64,000 nt of DNA from JBCBAP01 sp038532435 (lineage in GTDB: Bacteria > Pseudomonadota > Alphaproteobacteria > Rhodobacterales > Rhodobacteraceae). The position numbers and the translations under genes are program-made. The stretch lies in the NCBI GenBank assembly GCA_038532435.1, contig JBCBAP010000012.1, positions 1 through 64,000 of the forward strand, given 5' to 3'. Shown piece by piece: positions 19,178 to 28,055 of this stretch (the stretch's first letter is position 1; each line of letters starts with the position of its first letter). The notes under the pieces were generated by a model. It saw nothing but the letters and a program-made list of their open reading frames with translations, was not told where the DNA came from and made no database searches.

Positions 19178-20091
19178 GTGATCTTCCTCAGGCGCGGGTT
19201 CGAGATCTCATCGAGGCCGAGATTGATGAGCAGCAGCGCCACGAACATCACCGCGAGCAGCAGCGTCGGGAACCCCCACCACCACCACATGTTCTGCAGC
19301 AGAGCGGCGGAATTGATCGCCTCGTAGATGATGCGCCCCAGCGTCGGGATCCGCTGGGGACCAAGGCCGAGTGTCTCAAGCCCCACCGCAGTCACGATGG
19401 CCGTGGTCGCGTTGGCGATGAAGCTGCCGAAAAGATAGGGGATCAGGTTTGGCATCATCTCCCGAAACATGATCGAAAACGTGCTTGCGCCGGAAAGCTG
19501 GGCCATCTGCACATAGCCACTCTCCCGCATGCTCAGGACCTGCGCCCGGATCAATCGCGTCGGTGATTGCCAGAGGAACCCCGAAATCAGGAAGGCCATG
19601 ACCACGAGACTGACGTCGCCCAACGCCGCCTGAAACACGATCAGCACCATGAGAGGCGGGATTGTGATCATGACGTCGGACAGGATGCGGATCACGTCGT
19701 CCGTCCGTCCACCGACGAACCCTGCGGTAAACCCCAGAAAGATGCCGAGGCTCATCCCGATGATCGACGCGACCGCCCCGATCAGGAGCGTGTTGGGCGC
19801 GCCTACGATCAGAAGCGCCAGCATGTCCCTGCCCGATCCTTCGGTGCCGAGAGGGTTTGCCCAGCTTCCCGCCTGACCGCGCAGGTTCTCGAACCCCACG
19901 GGCGGCTGGCGCAGCATGGCCGAACCGGTGAAGACCAGATCCGGGTCCCACAGCAGGCGTCCGATCAGGCCCAGCAGGATGATCGTCAGCAGGATCGCGA
20001 CACCGATCAGCAGCTTGGGGTTCAGCCACGGATTGTCGAACCGGTTGAAACGTCTCGCCCTTTTCGTGCCGCCTGCCTGAACCTCGCTCAT
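19174..20091 (-). CDS. ABC importer permease, OppC/DppC type
   Basis: A 305-residue membrane protein with an N-terminal cytoplasmic tail, one leading helix (KLLIGVAILLTIILLGLIGR), a periplasmic segment, then the BPD_transp_1 core with an EAA loop around QLSGASTFSIMFREMMPN. This is the OppC architecture. It overlaps both neighbours by 4 bases and forms the membrane channel with the OppB-type protein. Confidence 0.9.
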   Translation of the reverse strand: MSEVQAGGTKRARRFNRFDNPWLNPKLLIGVAILLTIILLGLIGRLLWDPDLVFTGSAMLRQPPVGFENLRGQAGSWANPLGTEGSGRDMLALLIVGAPNTLLIGAVASIIGMSLGIFLGFTAGFVGGRTDDVIRILSDVMITIPPLMVLIVFQAALGDVSLVVMAFLISGFLWQSPTRLIRAQVLSMRESGYVQMAQLSGASTFSIMFREMMPNLIPYLFGSFIANATTAIVTAVGLETLGLGPQRIPTLGRIIYEAINSAALLQNMWWWWGFPTLLLAVMFVALLLINLGLDEISNPRLRKIT

Positions 20092-21143
20092 TCCGCCCGC
20101 CCCCCGTGCCGGATCCGGGGATCAACGAAAGGGTAGATAAGGTCCACAATGAACACCGACAGCGCCGTCATCAGAATGATGATGAAGCTCGCCCCCTGCA
20201 CCACCGGGAAGTTCTGATCGATGATCGCGTCATAGATCAGCTTGCCCATCCCGTTGTAGCTGAAGATCCGCTCCACGAGGATCTGGCCGGAGACGAGAAG
20301 ACCGATCTTGAGCGCGAACGCCGTGATTTGCGGCAGGATCGCGTTGCGTACCATGTAGCGGTAGAGGATGTAACGCGGGCGCAGGCCCTTCGCCTCCGCC
20401 AGTCGCACATAATCCTCCCCCTGCACGGTGATCATCAGCCCGCGCATGCCAAGCGCCCAGAAGCCGAAGCTCACGATCACGATCGAGAGTGCGGGGAGCG
20501 TGCCGTGCACGATGACCGACCAGATGAACTCCCAGTTCCAGCCGGGCACTACCATCAAGCCGTATGCTCCAGTGATCGGGAAGAGTTGCATCTGCGCAGC
20601 GAAGATGTAGAGCAGCAGCAGTCCCGAAAGGATCGGTGGGATCGACGTAAAGATCATCAGCGTCGGGATCAGCACCTTGAGGATGCCCGGCGTCCTCTCC
20701 CACACCATCAGCGCGCCGAAGAGATTGCCGATGATGAAGGTGATGATCACGGACAGGATCATCAGCCCCAGCGTCCACGGCATGGCCTGGGCGATCATCT
20801 GGCTGACCGGCGTGGGGAAGTTGGTGATGGAGATGCCGAAATCGAGGGTCATCAGCGCCCCCAGATACCGGAAATACTGGACGATCAGCGGCTGATCGAG
20901 CCCGAAGCGCTCCCGAAGGTTGGCGATGATCTCGTCCGCACCCTCGACAAAGCCGACAGAGGCCATGCGACCGACCATCACCTCCGCCGGGTCCACCGGG
21001 GAGAGGCGCGGCAGGATCCAGATAAGCGTCGCCGCGATCCAGACCGTGAGGAGCAACGTCACGACCCGGTTGATCAGATAGGTTGCGGGAATGCGGCCCA
21101 TGGCGCGGTGGGGGCGGCGCGTGGCCGCCCCCGGACCCTTCAC
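20088..21143 (-). CDS. ABC importer permease, OppB/DppB type
   Basis: A 351-residue form starts at a GTG overlapping the stop codon of the binding-protein gene (GTGA). An ATG at 21101 (MGRIPATYLINR) would give 337 residues and fits the usual OppB N-terminus better; neither has a strong ribosome site. It has about six helices, an N-terminal helix plus large periplasmic loop, and an EAA loop (LAEAKGLRPRYILYRYMVRNA). It is an inner-membrane channel subunit. Confidence 0.88.
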   Translation of the reverse strand: MKGPGAATRRPHRAMGRIPATYLINRVVTLLLTVWIAATLIWILPRLSPVDPAEVMVGRMASVGFVEGADEIIANLRERFGLDQPLIVQYFRYLGALMTLDFGISITNFPTPVSQMIAQAMPWTLGLMILSVIITFIIGNLFGALMVWERTPGILKVLIPTLMIFTSIPPILSGLLLLYIFAAQMQLFPITGAYGLMVVPGWNWEFIWSVIVHGTLPALSIVIVSFGFWALGMRGLMITVQGEDYVRLAEAKGLRPRYILYRYMVRNAILPQITAFALKIGLLVSGQILVERIFSYNGMGKLIYDAIIDQNFPVVQGASFIIILMTALSVFIVDLIYPFVDPRIRHGGRAE

Positions 21144-22870
21144 TCAGCTTTGGTCAGGTTGTGGATGATCTGGTGCGTGTGCCCCCACCAGTGCGCCGGG
21201 TGGTTGTAGGCGTTATCCGCCGTCGGCCAGCCTTCCCAGTAGGTGGTGTTGTAGGGCAACAGCTTCGCCGCCTGCACCAGTGGGATGAACGGCATTTCCG
21301 CGGCAAGGTGCTGGTAGGCGTCCGCCACCATGGACGGGATCGCCGGATCGCCAAGCGGCATGTCCGCCATGGCATCCACAACCTCCGTGTAGGCTGCCGT
21401 CGCCTCCGTGTTCCAGCGACCGGTGTTGTTGAAGCCCGGAGCCCGCTCGCCAATCGGGGCGATGGAGGCGTTGGTGTAGCGGCTCATGGACGCCCAGGGT
21501 TCGTTGACCGACCCGCAGGAGAGCCAGGAGTAAGTGATCTCGTAGTTGCCGAGCGGCAGCACCTCACCCCAGAACACTCCGTTTTCCACCGGGATGGACC
21601 GCGCCTCGATCCCCGCGCGGCGGAGGCCCTCAACGATCACGTCGATGGTGCGGGTGTACTCGGCGGAGGCGGAGTTGACGTGGATGTTGGCGGTGAGCGG
21701 CGCGCCATCCTTCATGTAGGTGCCACCGGACATCTCCCAGCCCGCAGCTTCGATCAGCGCCTGACCCGCATCGACATCCGCGCGGGTCGGCAGGCCGAAC
21801 CCGGCCTCCTTGATCGCGTCGATGAACGGGGACATCGACCCGTACTGCGCGAACATGGTCTCTGACGGCACGGTCGTGCCTTCATAGGCGACATTCACGA
21901 TCGCCTGCCGGTCAATCAGATGGGCGAGCGCGCGGCGCATGTTGGGGTCATCCCAGGGCGCGACCGTCGTGTTGATCTCCAACTGGCGGGCGCAAGGATC
22001 TGGCCAGGCATAGGGAAGGCCTGCCTCCCAAGCGATGACGTTGGGATTGCGTGCCTGCACAGCCTCGAACGCGCCGAGGGTGATGTTCTGACCAGCATCC
22101 ATCTGATTGGTGGCCAGAAGCTGCGCGCGGCTTTCCTCGCCACCACTCTCCAGCCAGATCAGGCGGCGCGGTTCGGGTAGGTCCATGAACCCGGTCTTCG
22201 CCCCCCACCAGTCGTCATTCCGGTCCCAGATCGCCCGGTTCGTTGCGGCGGAGTTGAACGTGTAGGGCCCGGTCCCGATGGGCGGGTTGAACGCGAAGGT
22301 CTCCGGATCCTGCCCGCTCCAGACATGTTCGGGGAGCATCAGGAACGATCCGAAGACCCGGATCCCGAAATTGTCCACGTGGAACCGCGGGTTCGGTGCG
22401 TTGAGTGTGATGTCGACGCTGAGCGGGCCGGTCTTCTCGACGCTCGCGACCTGGGCGCGGATGTTGGCCGCCTCCCGCGCCGACAGTGCCTCGTTGTCGA
22501 GGGCAAGGCCGATGGAGAATACCACATCGTCCGCGTCGAACGCCTCGCCATCGGACCACTCGACGCCCTCCCGCAGGGTCAGCGACCACACATCCTGCGC
22601 GGCGTTGGGGGTGATGGATGTGCCAAGCCAGGGATCGAGCTCGCCGGTCGTGTAGTTCAGGATGAAAAGCGGCTCCCACATCGCCTGATGCGCACCGTGC
22701 ATCCGCTTCGTGCCCGGGGTCAGCCAGTTGAAATTGCCCGGATCCTTGATGGTCCGGTCGATGTCGAAGATCACGGTATCCTCGCGCGCCACGCTCTGGG
22801 CGAAGGCGACACCGCCCATGGCCAGCAGTGCCACGGAGGTCAGAAGCGCGGATTTGCTCAGTCTGGTCAT
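21140..22870 (-). CDS. ABC importer substrate-binding protein, SBP_bac_5 family
   Basis: The ATG at 22870 (MTRLSKSALLTSVALLAMGG) follows GGGAGA and begins a clear Sec signal peptide; an in-frame start 45 nt upstream would bury it. The 576-residue periplasmic receptor has the family segment WSLTLREGVEWSDGEAFDADDVVFS. SBP_bac_5 receptors are best known for peptides, but members in glycosidase operons bind oligosaccharides. The downstream alpha-mannosidase makes a mannoside ligand the leading guess. Confidence 0.9.
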   Translation of the reverse strand: MTRLSKSALLTSVALLAMGGVAFAQSVAREDTVIFDIDRTIKDPGNFNWLTPGTKRMHGAHQAMWEPLFILNYTTGELDPWLGTSITPNAAQDVWSLTLREGVEWSDGEAFDADDVVFSIGLALDNEALSAREAANIRAQVASVEKTGPLSVDITLNAPNPRFHVDNFGIRVFGSFLMLPEHVWSGQDPETFAFNPPIGTGPYTFNSAATNRAIWDRNDDWWGAKTGFMDLPEPRRLIWLESGGEESRAQLLATNQMDAGQNITLGAFEAVQARNPNVIAWEAGLPYAWPDPCARQLEINTTVAPWDDPNMRRALAHLIDRQAIVNVAYEGTTVPSETMFAQYGSMSPFIDAIKEAGFGLPTRADVDAGQALIEAAGWEMSGGTYMKDGAPLTANIHVNSASAEYTRTIDVIVEGLRRAGIEARSIPVENGVFWGEVLPLGNYEITYSWLSCGSVNEPWASMSRYTNASIAPIGERAPGFNNTGRWNTEATAAYTEVVDAMADMPLGDPAIPSMVADAYQHLAAEMPFIPLVQAAKLLPYNTTYWEGWPTADNAYNHPAHWWGHTHQIIHNLTKAE

Positions 22871-22934
22871 ATCTGTCTCCCTATCGTCGGCGCGCTGGGG
22901 AGTGCGCACCTTCAACTTCTTTTTGTTTTAGCCC

Positions 22935-23612
22935 TCAGCGGGCGTAGTCCATCACGAGGACCCTGGTTTTTGCCGGGATGTCATCCGGCGTCAGCGTGAT
23001 CTCTGGGGCAAAGGCGAAATCGATGTCCTCCTCCCGGAACAGGGAAAGGAAGGATTCGATCCACAGTCCGTTCCGCGGACGGTAGGTGAGCGTCCGAAAG
23101 TGCATGGGCACGACGATCCGCGGGGCGGCCTCGTCGATCGCCACCTTGAGGTTCGGCAGCCGGATCGTGGGCACATCCCCCGTAAGCGCGAGCAGGACGT
23201 CCGCACCGCTCAGAAAATCGATCTGCCGGGGGCTGAGCGGATTGCCCACATCCCCCATATGGGCAATGTCCACTCCATCCACCGTGAAGCGGTACATTGC
23301 GTTCTGTTCGGGATCGTGGGTGGGGTGGCCATCCATCTCCATCGTCTGGATCGCCTTGATGCCGAGGCCGCGCCAGTCGGTTGAGCCGCCTTCTTCTGCA
23401 ACGGTCAGCGCGTTGACGAAGTCAGGCGACCCCGGGATCAGATCGTGTCGGCAGTGGAAGCTGTCATTGTCCGACGAGGCGATCACAAGGTCGGCAGGGT
23501 CGCGCACCGCGGAGTAGCCGGAGGTTTCGGGCGTGTAGGGATCGAGCACGATGGCCGTTCCGTCGTTCGCCGTCACCCTGAAGGAGGCATGGCCGTACCA
23601 TGTGAGCTTCAT
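22935..23612 (-). CDS. Metallo-beta-lactamase-fold protein, UlaG/UPF0173-like, degenerate metal site
   Basis: A 225-residue protein; the ATG at 23612 (MKLTWYGHASFRV) follows GGGGAG at 7 nt. The N-terminal WYGHASF, the HMGDVGNPLS segment and PMHFRTLTY are typical of UlaG-like lactonase/hydrolase proteins. The first metal motif, normally HxHxDH, reads SSDNDSFHCRH, so part of the binuclear site is missing or rearranged. It lies between the dioxygenase gene and the transporter genes in the mannoside operon. It may hydrolyse a sugar lactone or phosphoester, but altered chemistry is possible. Confidence 0.75.
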   Translation of the reverse strand: MKLTWYGHASFRVTANDGTAIVLDPYTPETSGYSAVRDPADLVIASSDNDSFHCRHDLIPGSPDFVNALTVAEEGGSTDWRGLGIKAIQTMEMDGHPTHDPEQNAMYRFTVDGVDIAHMGDVGNPLSPRQIDFLSGADVLLALTGDVPTIRLPNLKVAIDEAAPRIVVPMHFRTLTYRPRNGLWIESFLSLFREEDIDFAFAPEITLTPDDIPAKTRVLVMDYAR

Positions 23613-23625
23613 GATCCGGCTCCCC

Positions 23626-24447
23626 TCAATTGCCGCCGACGTTGCGCGGGCCGTCCTTCGCCCGCACATCATCGCCAAGCGGCCGCGGATGATGGGTCCA
23701 GTATCCCGCCCGATCACTGCCGCGGCAGATGATCGCCTCCACCCCCTCGGCCCAGCCATCGTCGGTCATCCGCACGTCAGGCGGGCAGTACCGAAGCGTC
23801 AGACCACAGCGGCGACGGTTCGAGGTATTGGGTGCAGAGCCGTGCACGAGCATGTCCGCGTGGAGCGAGACCTGACCAGCGCGCAGCGTGTCGCTGACCG
23901 GGGCACCCATATCTTCAACGCCCACGGTCTCGTAGCTGAGGACCGAGCCCTCAACCTTGCGGAACTCCAGATGTCCCTTGTCGTGGGTGCCGGGAAGGAA
24001 CTGCATCGCCGCATTCTCGGGATCCGCATCATCGATGGCGAGCCAGACCGTGACGGTGCGCGCGGGGCTCAGCTTCCAGTAGGACGCATCCTGATGCCAG
24101 GGCACAGGCTTGGGATCCCCGGGCATCTTGCAGAAAAAGTGGGAGGCCCAGCAGACGATGTCCGGCCCGATGATGTCCTGCACGAGGTCGAGGATCCGAT
24201 CCTCCGTGCAGAGGTCCCAGATCCCCGCGCACCGGGCCTGATAGCAGTTGATCGCGTAGCCGCCGCGGTCCGCCACTTGCGCGAGCAGCCCGTCAAAGTA
24301 GGCCCGGTTCTGCGCCGCCTCCTCCGTCGAGAACACGTCGAACGGCATCGCGTAGCCCAGCCGGTTATAGTGCGCGATCTGATCCGGGGTCAGCCGCCTC
24401 GGCGCGGTGTTGCGCACCGGCCGAAAGGCAAGGTCGAGGGGCGCCAC
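23626..24447 (-). CDS. Phytanoyl-CoA dioxygenase-like Fe(II)/2-oxoglutarate oxygenase
   Basis: The GTG at 24447 is preferred because GGAGG lies 5 nt before it; another GTG four codons upstream overlaps that ribosome site. The 273-residue product has the PhyH facial triad: HQD in PWHQDASYW (about residue 118) and a distal His in DMLVHGSAPN (about 200), plus the 2-oxoglutarate-binding Arg in RRCGLTLRY. It is a cytoplasmic oxygenase, first in the mannoside operon and divergent from the AraC gene. The substrate is unknown; acting on a sugar-derived or lipid-linked aglycone is conjecture. Confidence 0.85.
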   Translation of the reverse strand: MAPLDLAFRPVRNTAPRRLTPDQIAHYNRLGYAMPFDVFSTEEAAQNRAYFDGLLAQVADRGGYAINCYQARCAGIWDLCTEDRILDLVQDIIGPDIVCWASHFFCKMPGDPKPVPWHQDASYWKLSPARTVTVWLAIDDADPENAAMQFLPGTHDKGHLEFRKVEGSVLSYETVGVEDMGAPVSDTLRAGQVSLHADMLVHGSAPNTSNRRRCGLTLRYCPPDVRMTDDGWAEGVEAIICRGSDRAGYWTHHPRPLGDDVRAKDGPRNVGGN

Positions 24448-24493
24448 GATTTCCTCCACTACTTTTTGTTATTACGAGCCTATCTTTGTGAAA

Positions 24494-24540
24494 TTTGATC
24501 CATCAGCCCGTATTTTGATGTTTCATTGTGCTAGATTGAT
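24494..24540. promoter_or_regulatory. Three phased TTGAT half-sites, putative AraC operator
   Basis: In the AT-rich 96-base gap between the divergent oxygenase and AraC genes, TTTGAT at 24494-24499, TTTGAT at 24514-24519 and ATTGAT at 24535-24540 are direct repeats spaced 20 and 21 bases, about two helical turns. This is the geometry of AraC-family half-sites. The last site abuts the AraC start codon, which would fit autoregulation. Confidence 0.5.
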
Positions 24541-24543
24541 TTT

Positions 24544-25401
24544 ATGCGCATCAAGACCTTCAGAATCTCGACCTATCTGACAGCCCGAGACGCCTTTCAC
24601 TTCGCTCGAAAGTACCTTGAGCCTGTTCCCCCGCCGCTGTTGCACACCCACGATTTCTACGAGTGTTTCTGGGTGGAGGAAGGGGCGACTCACCACTGGA
24701 TCAACGGTGAGAAACCGATCCTGCGCGCGGGCGAACTCGTGTTCATAAGGCCGGGGGACATCCACGGGTTCGAGGCAGCGGGACGGGCCCGGTGCCGGAT
24801 CGTCAACGTGATGTTCCGCAAGGATACCGCGCAGCATTTGCTGACCCGCTACCGCACCGATCTGCGCAAGCGCTGTTTCTGGTCCGGTGCCGCGCAGCCG
24901 GAGACGGTGGCGCTCAGCGGTCAGCAGCTCGACCAGCTCACGACCCTCGCCAAGGAGCTCGAGGGAGGCGCGCGCAGCCTTGCGAAGATCGAGACCTTCC
25001 TCCTGTCGCTGATGACATCGGTGCTGACCAAACAGGATGAGATTTCACCGCAGGCCCCCGCTTGGCTGGTCGCCGCCTGCCGTGCCGCGCAGCGGCCCGA
25101 CGTGTTTCGGCGCGGCGCGCGCGGCTTCGTCACCGCGGCGGGCCGGTCGCACGAACACGTGTGCCGTGCGTCTCAGGCCCATCTGGGCGTGTCCCCAACG
25201 ACGTATGTGAACGGAAAGCGGATGGACCACGCGGCGCAGATGCTCACAGGCTCCGACGAGAGCATCTCAGCCATCGCGCTCGATTGCGGGATCGAGAACA
25301 TCAGCCACTTCTATCGGATCTTCAAGGCGCATTTCGGGGTGACACCCCGGGTCTACCGGCAACGCAATCAGCGTGACCCGGTGCAGCCCGGCCTGTCGTG
25401 A
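24544..25401 (+). CDS. AraC family transcriptional regulator of the mannoside operon
   Basis: A 285-residue protein with an N-terminal cupin-like effector domain (LLHTHDFYECFWVEEG, ELVFIRPGDIHGF) and a C-terminal double helix-turn-helix (about 185-280; ISAIALDCGIENISHFYRIFKAHFGVTPRVYR). The His-rich cupin with an HTHDFYE motif resembles sugar-responsive AraC regulators. It is divergent from the oxygenase-transporter-mannosidase operon and probably activates it on binding a sugar, using the phased TTGAT sites in the shared promoter region. Confidence 0.88.
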   Translation: MRIKTFRISTYLTARDAFHFARKYLEPVPPPLLHTHDFYECFWVEEGATHHWINGEKPILRAGELVFIRPGDIHGFEAAGRARCRIVNVMFRKDTAQHLLTRYRTDLRKRCFWSGAAQPETVALSGQQLDQLTTLAKELEGGARSLAKIETFLLSLMTSVLTKQDEISPQAPAWLVAACRAAQRPDVFRRGARGFVTAAGRSHEHVCRASQAHLGVSPTTYVNGKRMDHAAQMLTGSDESISAIALDCGIENISHFYRIFKAHFGVTPRVYRQRNQRDPVQPGLS

Positions 25402-25404
25402 CTG

Positions 25405-25770
25405 TCAGCGCGGGATGGGAATGGTCACGCCTTCCCCCCAGCCATGCACGGAGTCCCGTGCCCTGACGACGACCTCGTCCAGATCGTCGGGGATGCGCAC
25501 ACCCGACAGGCTGCGCGTGAAGGGCTGTTCATTGACATGGGGATGCAGCAGTTCGCGGATGCCCAGTTCGGTGCCGTCCGGCGCATAGACCGCCCAGGCG
25601 TCCGCATAGTGATCCCAGCCCGTATCCGGATGGGAGACGGTGACGTCGAACCGCCAAACACCGCCCAGGTCCCGCATGACGACATCGGTGACGAGAGGAC
25701 TGTCGGCAAGCGCGCCCTGCCCCAGCATCATCAAACCAACGAGCGCGGATCGGCCAAGCCAGTTAGTCAT
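25405..25770 (-). CDS. Conserved small exported protein
   Basis: The ATG at 25770 is chosen because MTNWLGRSALVGLMMLGQGALA forms a signal peptide and a G-rich site precedes it; the frame runs 54 nt further upstream. The mature part is about 100 residues with VWRFDVTVSHPDTGWDHYADAW and QPFTRSLSGV, a beta-rich periplasmic protein. I recall similar short proteins as conserved hypotheticals in Rhodobacterales, but no function is known to me. It is convergent with the AraC gene, with only 3 bases between the stops. Confidence 0.75.
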   Translation of the reverse strand: MTNWLGRSALVGLMMLGQGALADSPLVTDVVMRDLGGVWRFDVTVSHPDTGWDHYADAWAVYAPDGTELGIRELLHPHVNEQPFTRSLSGVRIPDDLDEVVVRARDSVHGWGEGVTIPIPR

Positions 25771-25995
25771 GACGTCGCCCCCCGAAGCGTCCGCGATACC
25801 GTCACGCCGCGTTCGGGCATCCACGGGAGAAGATGAGGCAGGAGAGAAGCTTCGTCAGACTGATGCGTTTGCGGATCATTTCGGGCCTCCTTCCGGCTCG
25901 GATGTCTGGTATCCTATTACATAGACCTTACATCACTTGCACGTTTCAGGGTGTCACGACTGCGCGACGCCAAGGGGAGCAGGTTGTGAGGACGC

Positions 25996-26589
25996 ATGTC
26001 TGAAGGGTTCATCATCCGGCCCGGATTTCCCGACCACCTTCGGGAACAGTTTGGACAGATCTATTTCGAGGCGTTCGCCGGTAAGATCGGCTGGCCGCTT
26101 GGCGGCACATCCACGGGACCCGGGATCATCGCGGAGAGCCTCGACCCCCGTTTCGCGCTCACCGCGATCAGCCGGGACGGAACCCGCGCGCTCGGCATCG
26201 CGGGTTACAAGACCCACGGCGGCGCGCTGGTCAGCCGACTGGAGGATCGGATGCGCGCCCGGTTCGGCGGCTTTAGCCTGCTCTGGCGGTTGAGCGTGCT
26301 CTCAATCCTCGAACGCGACCTGCCGGAAGATCAGCTCCTGCTCGACGGCATTGCCGTGCACGCGCAGGCTCGCGGGATGGGCGTGGGCAGCGCGCTGCTG
26401 ACTGCTGTGGAGGCGGAGGCCCGCCGTCGCAAGCTTCGCGGTGTCCGCCTCGATGTCATCGATGGCAACACCCGCGCCCGCGCGCTCTATCAGCGGCGTG
26501 GCTACCTCGCGGAGGGCACGTCGGACCTCGGCCCCCTGCGCCATCTCTTCGGTTTCCGACGCGCGACCAGCATGTGCAAGGCGGTGTAG
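25996..26589 (+). CDS. GNAT family N-acetyltransferase
   Basis: A 197-residue protein with the acetyl-CoA-binding motif VHAQARGMGVGSALLTAVEAEA (motif A, Q/RxxGxG/A form) and a following GNTRARALYQRRGY segment, which are hallmarks of the GNAT fold. The N-terminal 100 residues are less typical. The acceptor, whether small molecule or protein N-terminus, cannot be inferred. It is monocistronic with AGGA close before the ATG. Confidence 0.85.
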   Translation: MSEGFIIRPGFPDHLREQFGQIYFEAFAGKIGWPLGGTSTGPGIIAESLDPRFALTAISRDGTRALGIAGYKTHGGALVSRLEDRMRARFGGFSLLWRLSVLSILERDLPEDQLLLDGIAVHAQARGMGVGSALLTAVEAEARRRKLRGVRLDVIDGNTRARALYQRRGYLAEGTSDLGPLRHLFGFRRATSMCKAV

Positions 26590-26819
26590 TCGGACCGCCT
26601 GCGGTCACACGTTGACGGGCTTTGGCACAGCGCCAGTGCCCTCCCACTCGGGCAATAAATCCAGCACCGGGACGGAAAGGCGGACGGCCGACTTAAACTG
26701 GCGTCGGTACCCTCATGCGGGTCAAAGGACGCGCATCGCGTGACGATCCCTATCGCCAATTGCAATTCGGTCCCCCAACCCCTAAGACGCCCGAGCCTAC
26801 CCAACATCAGGAGAAGGAA

Positions 26820-27842
26820 ATGGGGTATCGAGTCGCCGTCGTGGGCGCCACGGGCAATGTGGGCCGCGAAATGCTGAACATCCTCGCCGAGCGCGCGTTT
26901 CCGATTGACGAGCTCAAGGCGCTCGCCAGCCGGAAATCGCTGGGCACAGAGGTGAGCTTCGGTGACGAAACACTCACGACAGAGGACCTCGACACCTTCG
27001 ACTTCACCGGCTTCGATATCGCGCTCTTTGCGATCGGGTCCGACGCGACCAAGATCTACGCGCCGAAGGCCGCGAAGGCGGGCTGCGTCGTAATCGACAA
27101 CTCCTCGCTCTACCGTTACGACCCGGACGTGCCGCTGATCGTTCCGGAGGTGAACCCGGATGCTGTCGAGGGTTACGCGAAGAAGAATATCATCGCGAAC
27201 CCCAACTGCTCCACCGCGCAGATGGTCGTGGCGCTCAAGCCGCTTCACGACCGGGCCACGATCCGGCGCGTTGTGGTTTCCACCTACCAGTCCGTGTCGG
27301 GCGCGGGAAAGGACGGGATGGACGAGCTCTGGAACCAGACCAAAGGCATGTACGTGCCCGGTCAGGAGGTGGAACCCTCCAAGTTCCAGGCCCAGATCGC
27401 CTTCAACGTCATTCCGCATATCGACAAGTTCATGGACAGCGGGGAGACCAAGGAAGAGTGGAAGATGGTAGCGGAGACCAAGAAGATCGTTGATCCGAAG
27501 ATCAAGGTGACGGCGACCTGTGTCCGCGTTCCTGTCTTCGTCGGTCATTCCGAGGCCGTGAACATCGAGTTCGAGGACTTTCTCGACGAGGATGAGGCAC
27601 GGGACATCCTGCGCGAAAGCCCGGGCATCCTCGTGGTCGACAAGCGCGAGGACGGCGGCTATACGACGCCGGTCGAGTGCGTGGGCGACTACGCGACGTT
27701 CGTCAGCCGCATCCGCCAGGACAGCACGATCGAGAACGGCCTAAACATGTGGGTGGTCAGCGACAACCTGCGCAAGGGTGCCGCCCTCAACGCGGTCCAG
27801 ATCGCTGAACTTCTAGGCCGCCGGGTCCTCAAGAAAGGCTGA
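26820..27842 (+). CDS. asd: Aspartate-semialdehyde dehydrogenase
   Basis: The ATG at 26820 follows AGGAGAAGGAA; the frame extends 105 nt upstream without a better start. The 340-residue enzyme has the NADP-binding GATGNVGREM near residue 9, the catalytic Cys130 in NPNCSTAQM and the conserved TYQSVSGAG. It reduces aspartyl phosphate to aspartate semialdehyde in the lysine, methionine, threonine and diaminopimelate pathway. It stands alone and is followed by a terminator-like hairpin. Confidence 0.96.
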   Translation: MGYRVAVVGATGNVGREMLNILAERAFPIDELKALASRKSLGTEVSFGDETLTTEDLDTFDFTGFDIALFAIGSDATKIYAPKAAKAGCVVIDNSSLYRYDPDVPLIVPEVNPDAVEGYAKKNIIANPNCSTAQMVVALKPLHDRATIRRVVVSTYQSVSGAGKDGMDELWNQTKGMYVPGQEVEPSKFQAQIAFNVIPHIDKFMDSGETKEEWKMVAETKKIVDPKIKVTATCVRVPVFVGHSEAVNIEFEDFLDEDEARDILRESPGILVVDKREDGGYTTPVECVGDYATFVSRIRQDSTIENGLNMWVVSDNLRKGAALNAVQIAELLGRRVLKKG

Positions 27843-27865
27843 TCTTTCAACCGCTTGAGTATGAA

Positions 27866-27900
27866 GTGCCGCGGATGAACACCCCGCGGCGCTTTCGTTT
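27866..27900 (+). terminator. Terminator after asd
   Basis: GTGCCGCGG pairs with CCGCGGCGC (9 bp, one G-T pair) around a 9-nt loop, followed by TTTCGTTT, starting 24 bases after the asd stop codon. This is a good rho-independent candidate. Confidence 0.7.
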
Positions 27901-28055
27901 CGGTCCCTCGCCCGATCCGGGGTGAGACAACGCACGGCCAACGGCGTCCGCCTTTCGTATTGTCCCGCGGTCTTTCGAGCAATCTGACAGCCCAATTGAA
28001 CGATTGACGTGGACGTCGGATCGCGGTTCTGTGGCCGGAGTTTGATTGGACTACG

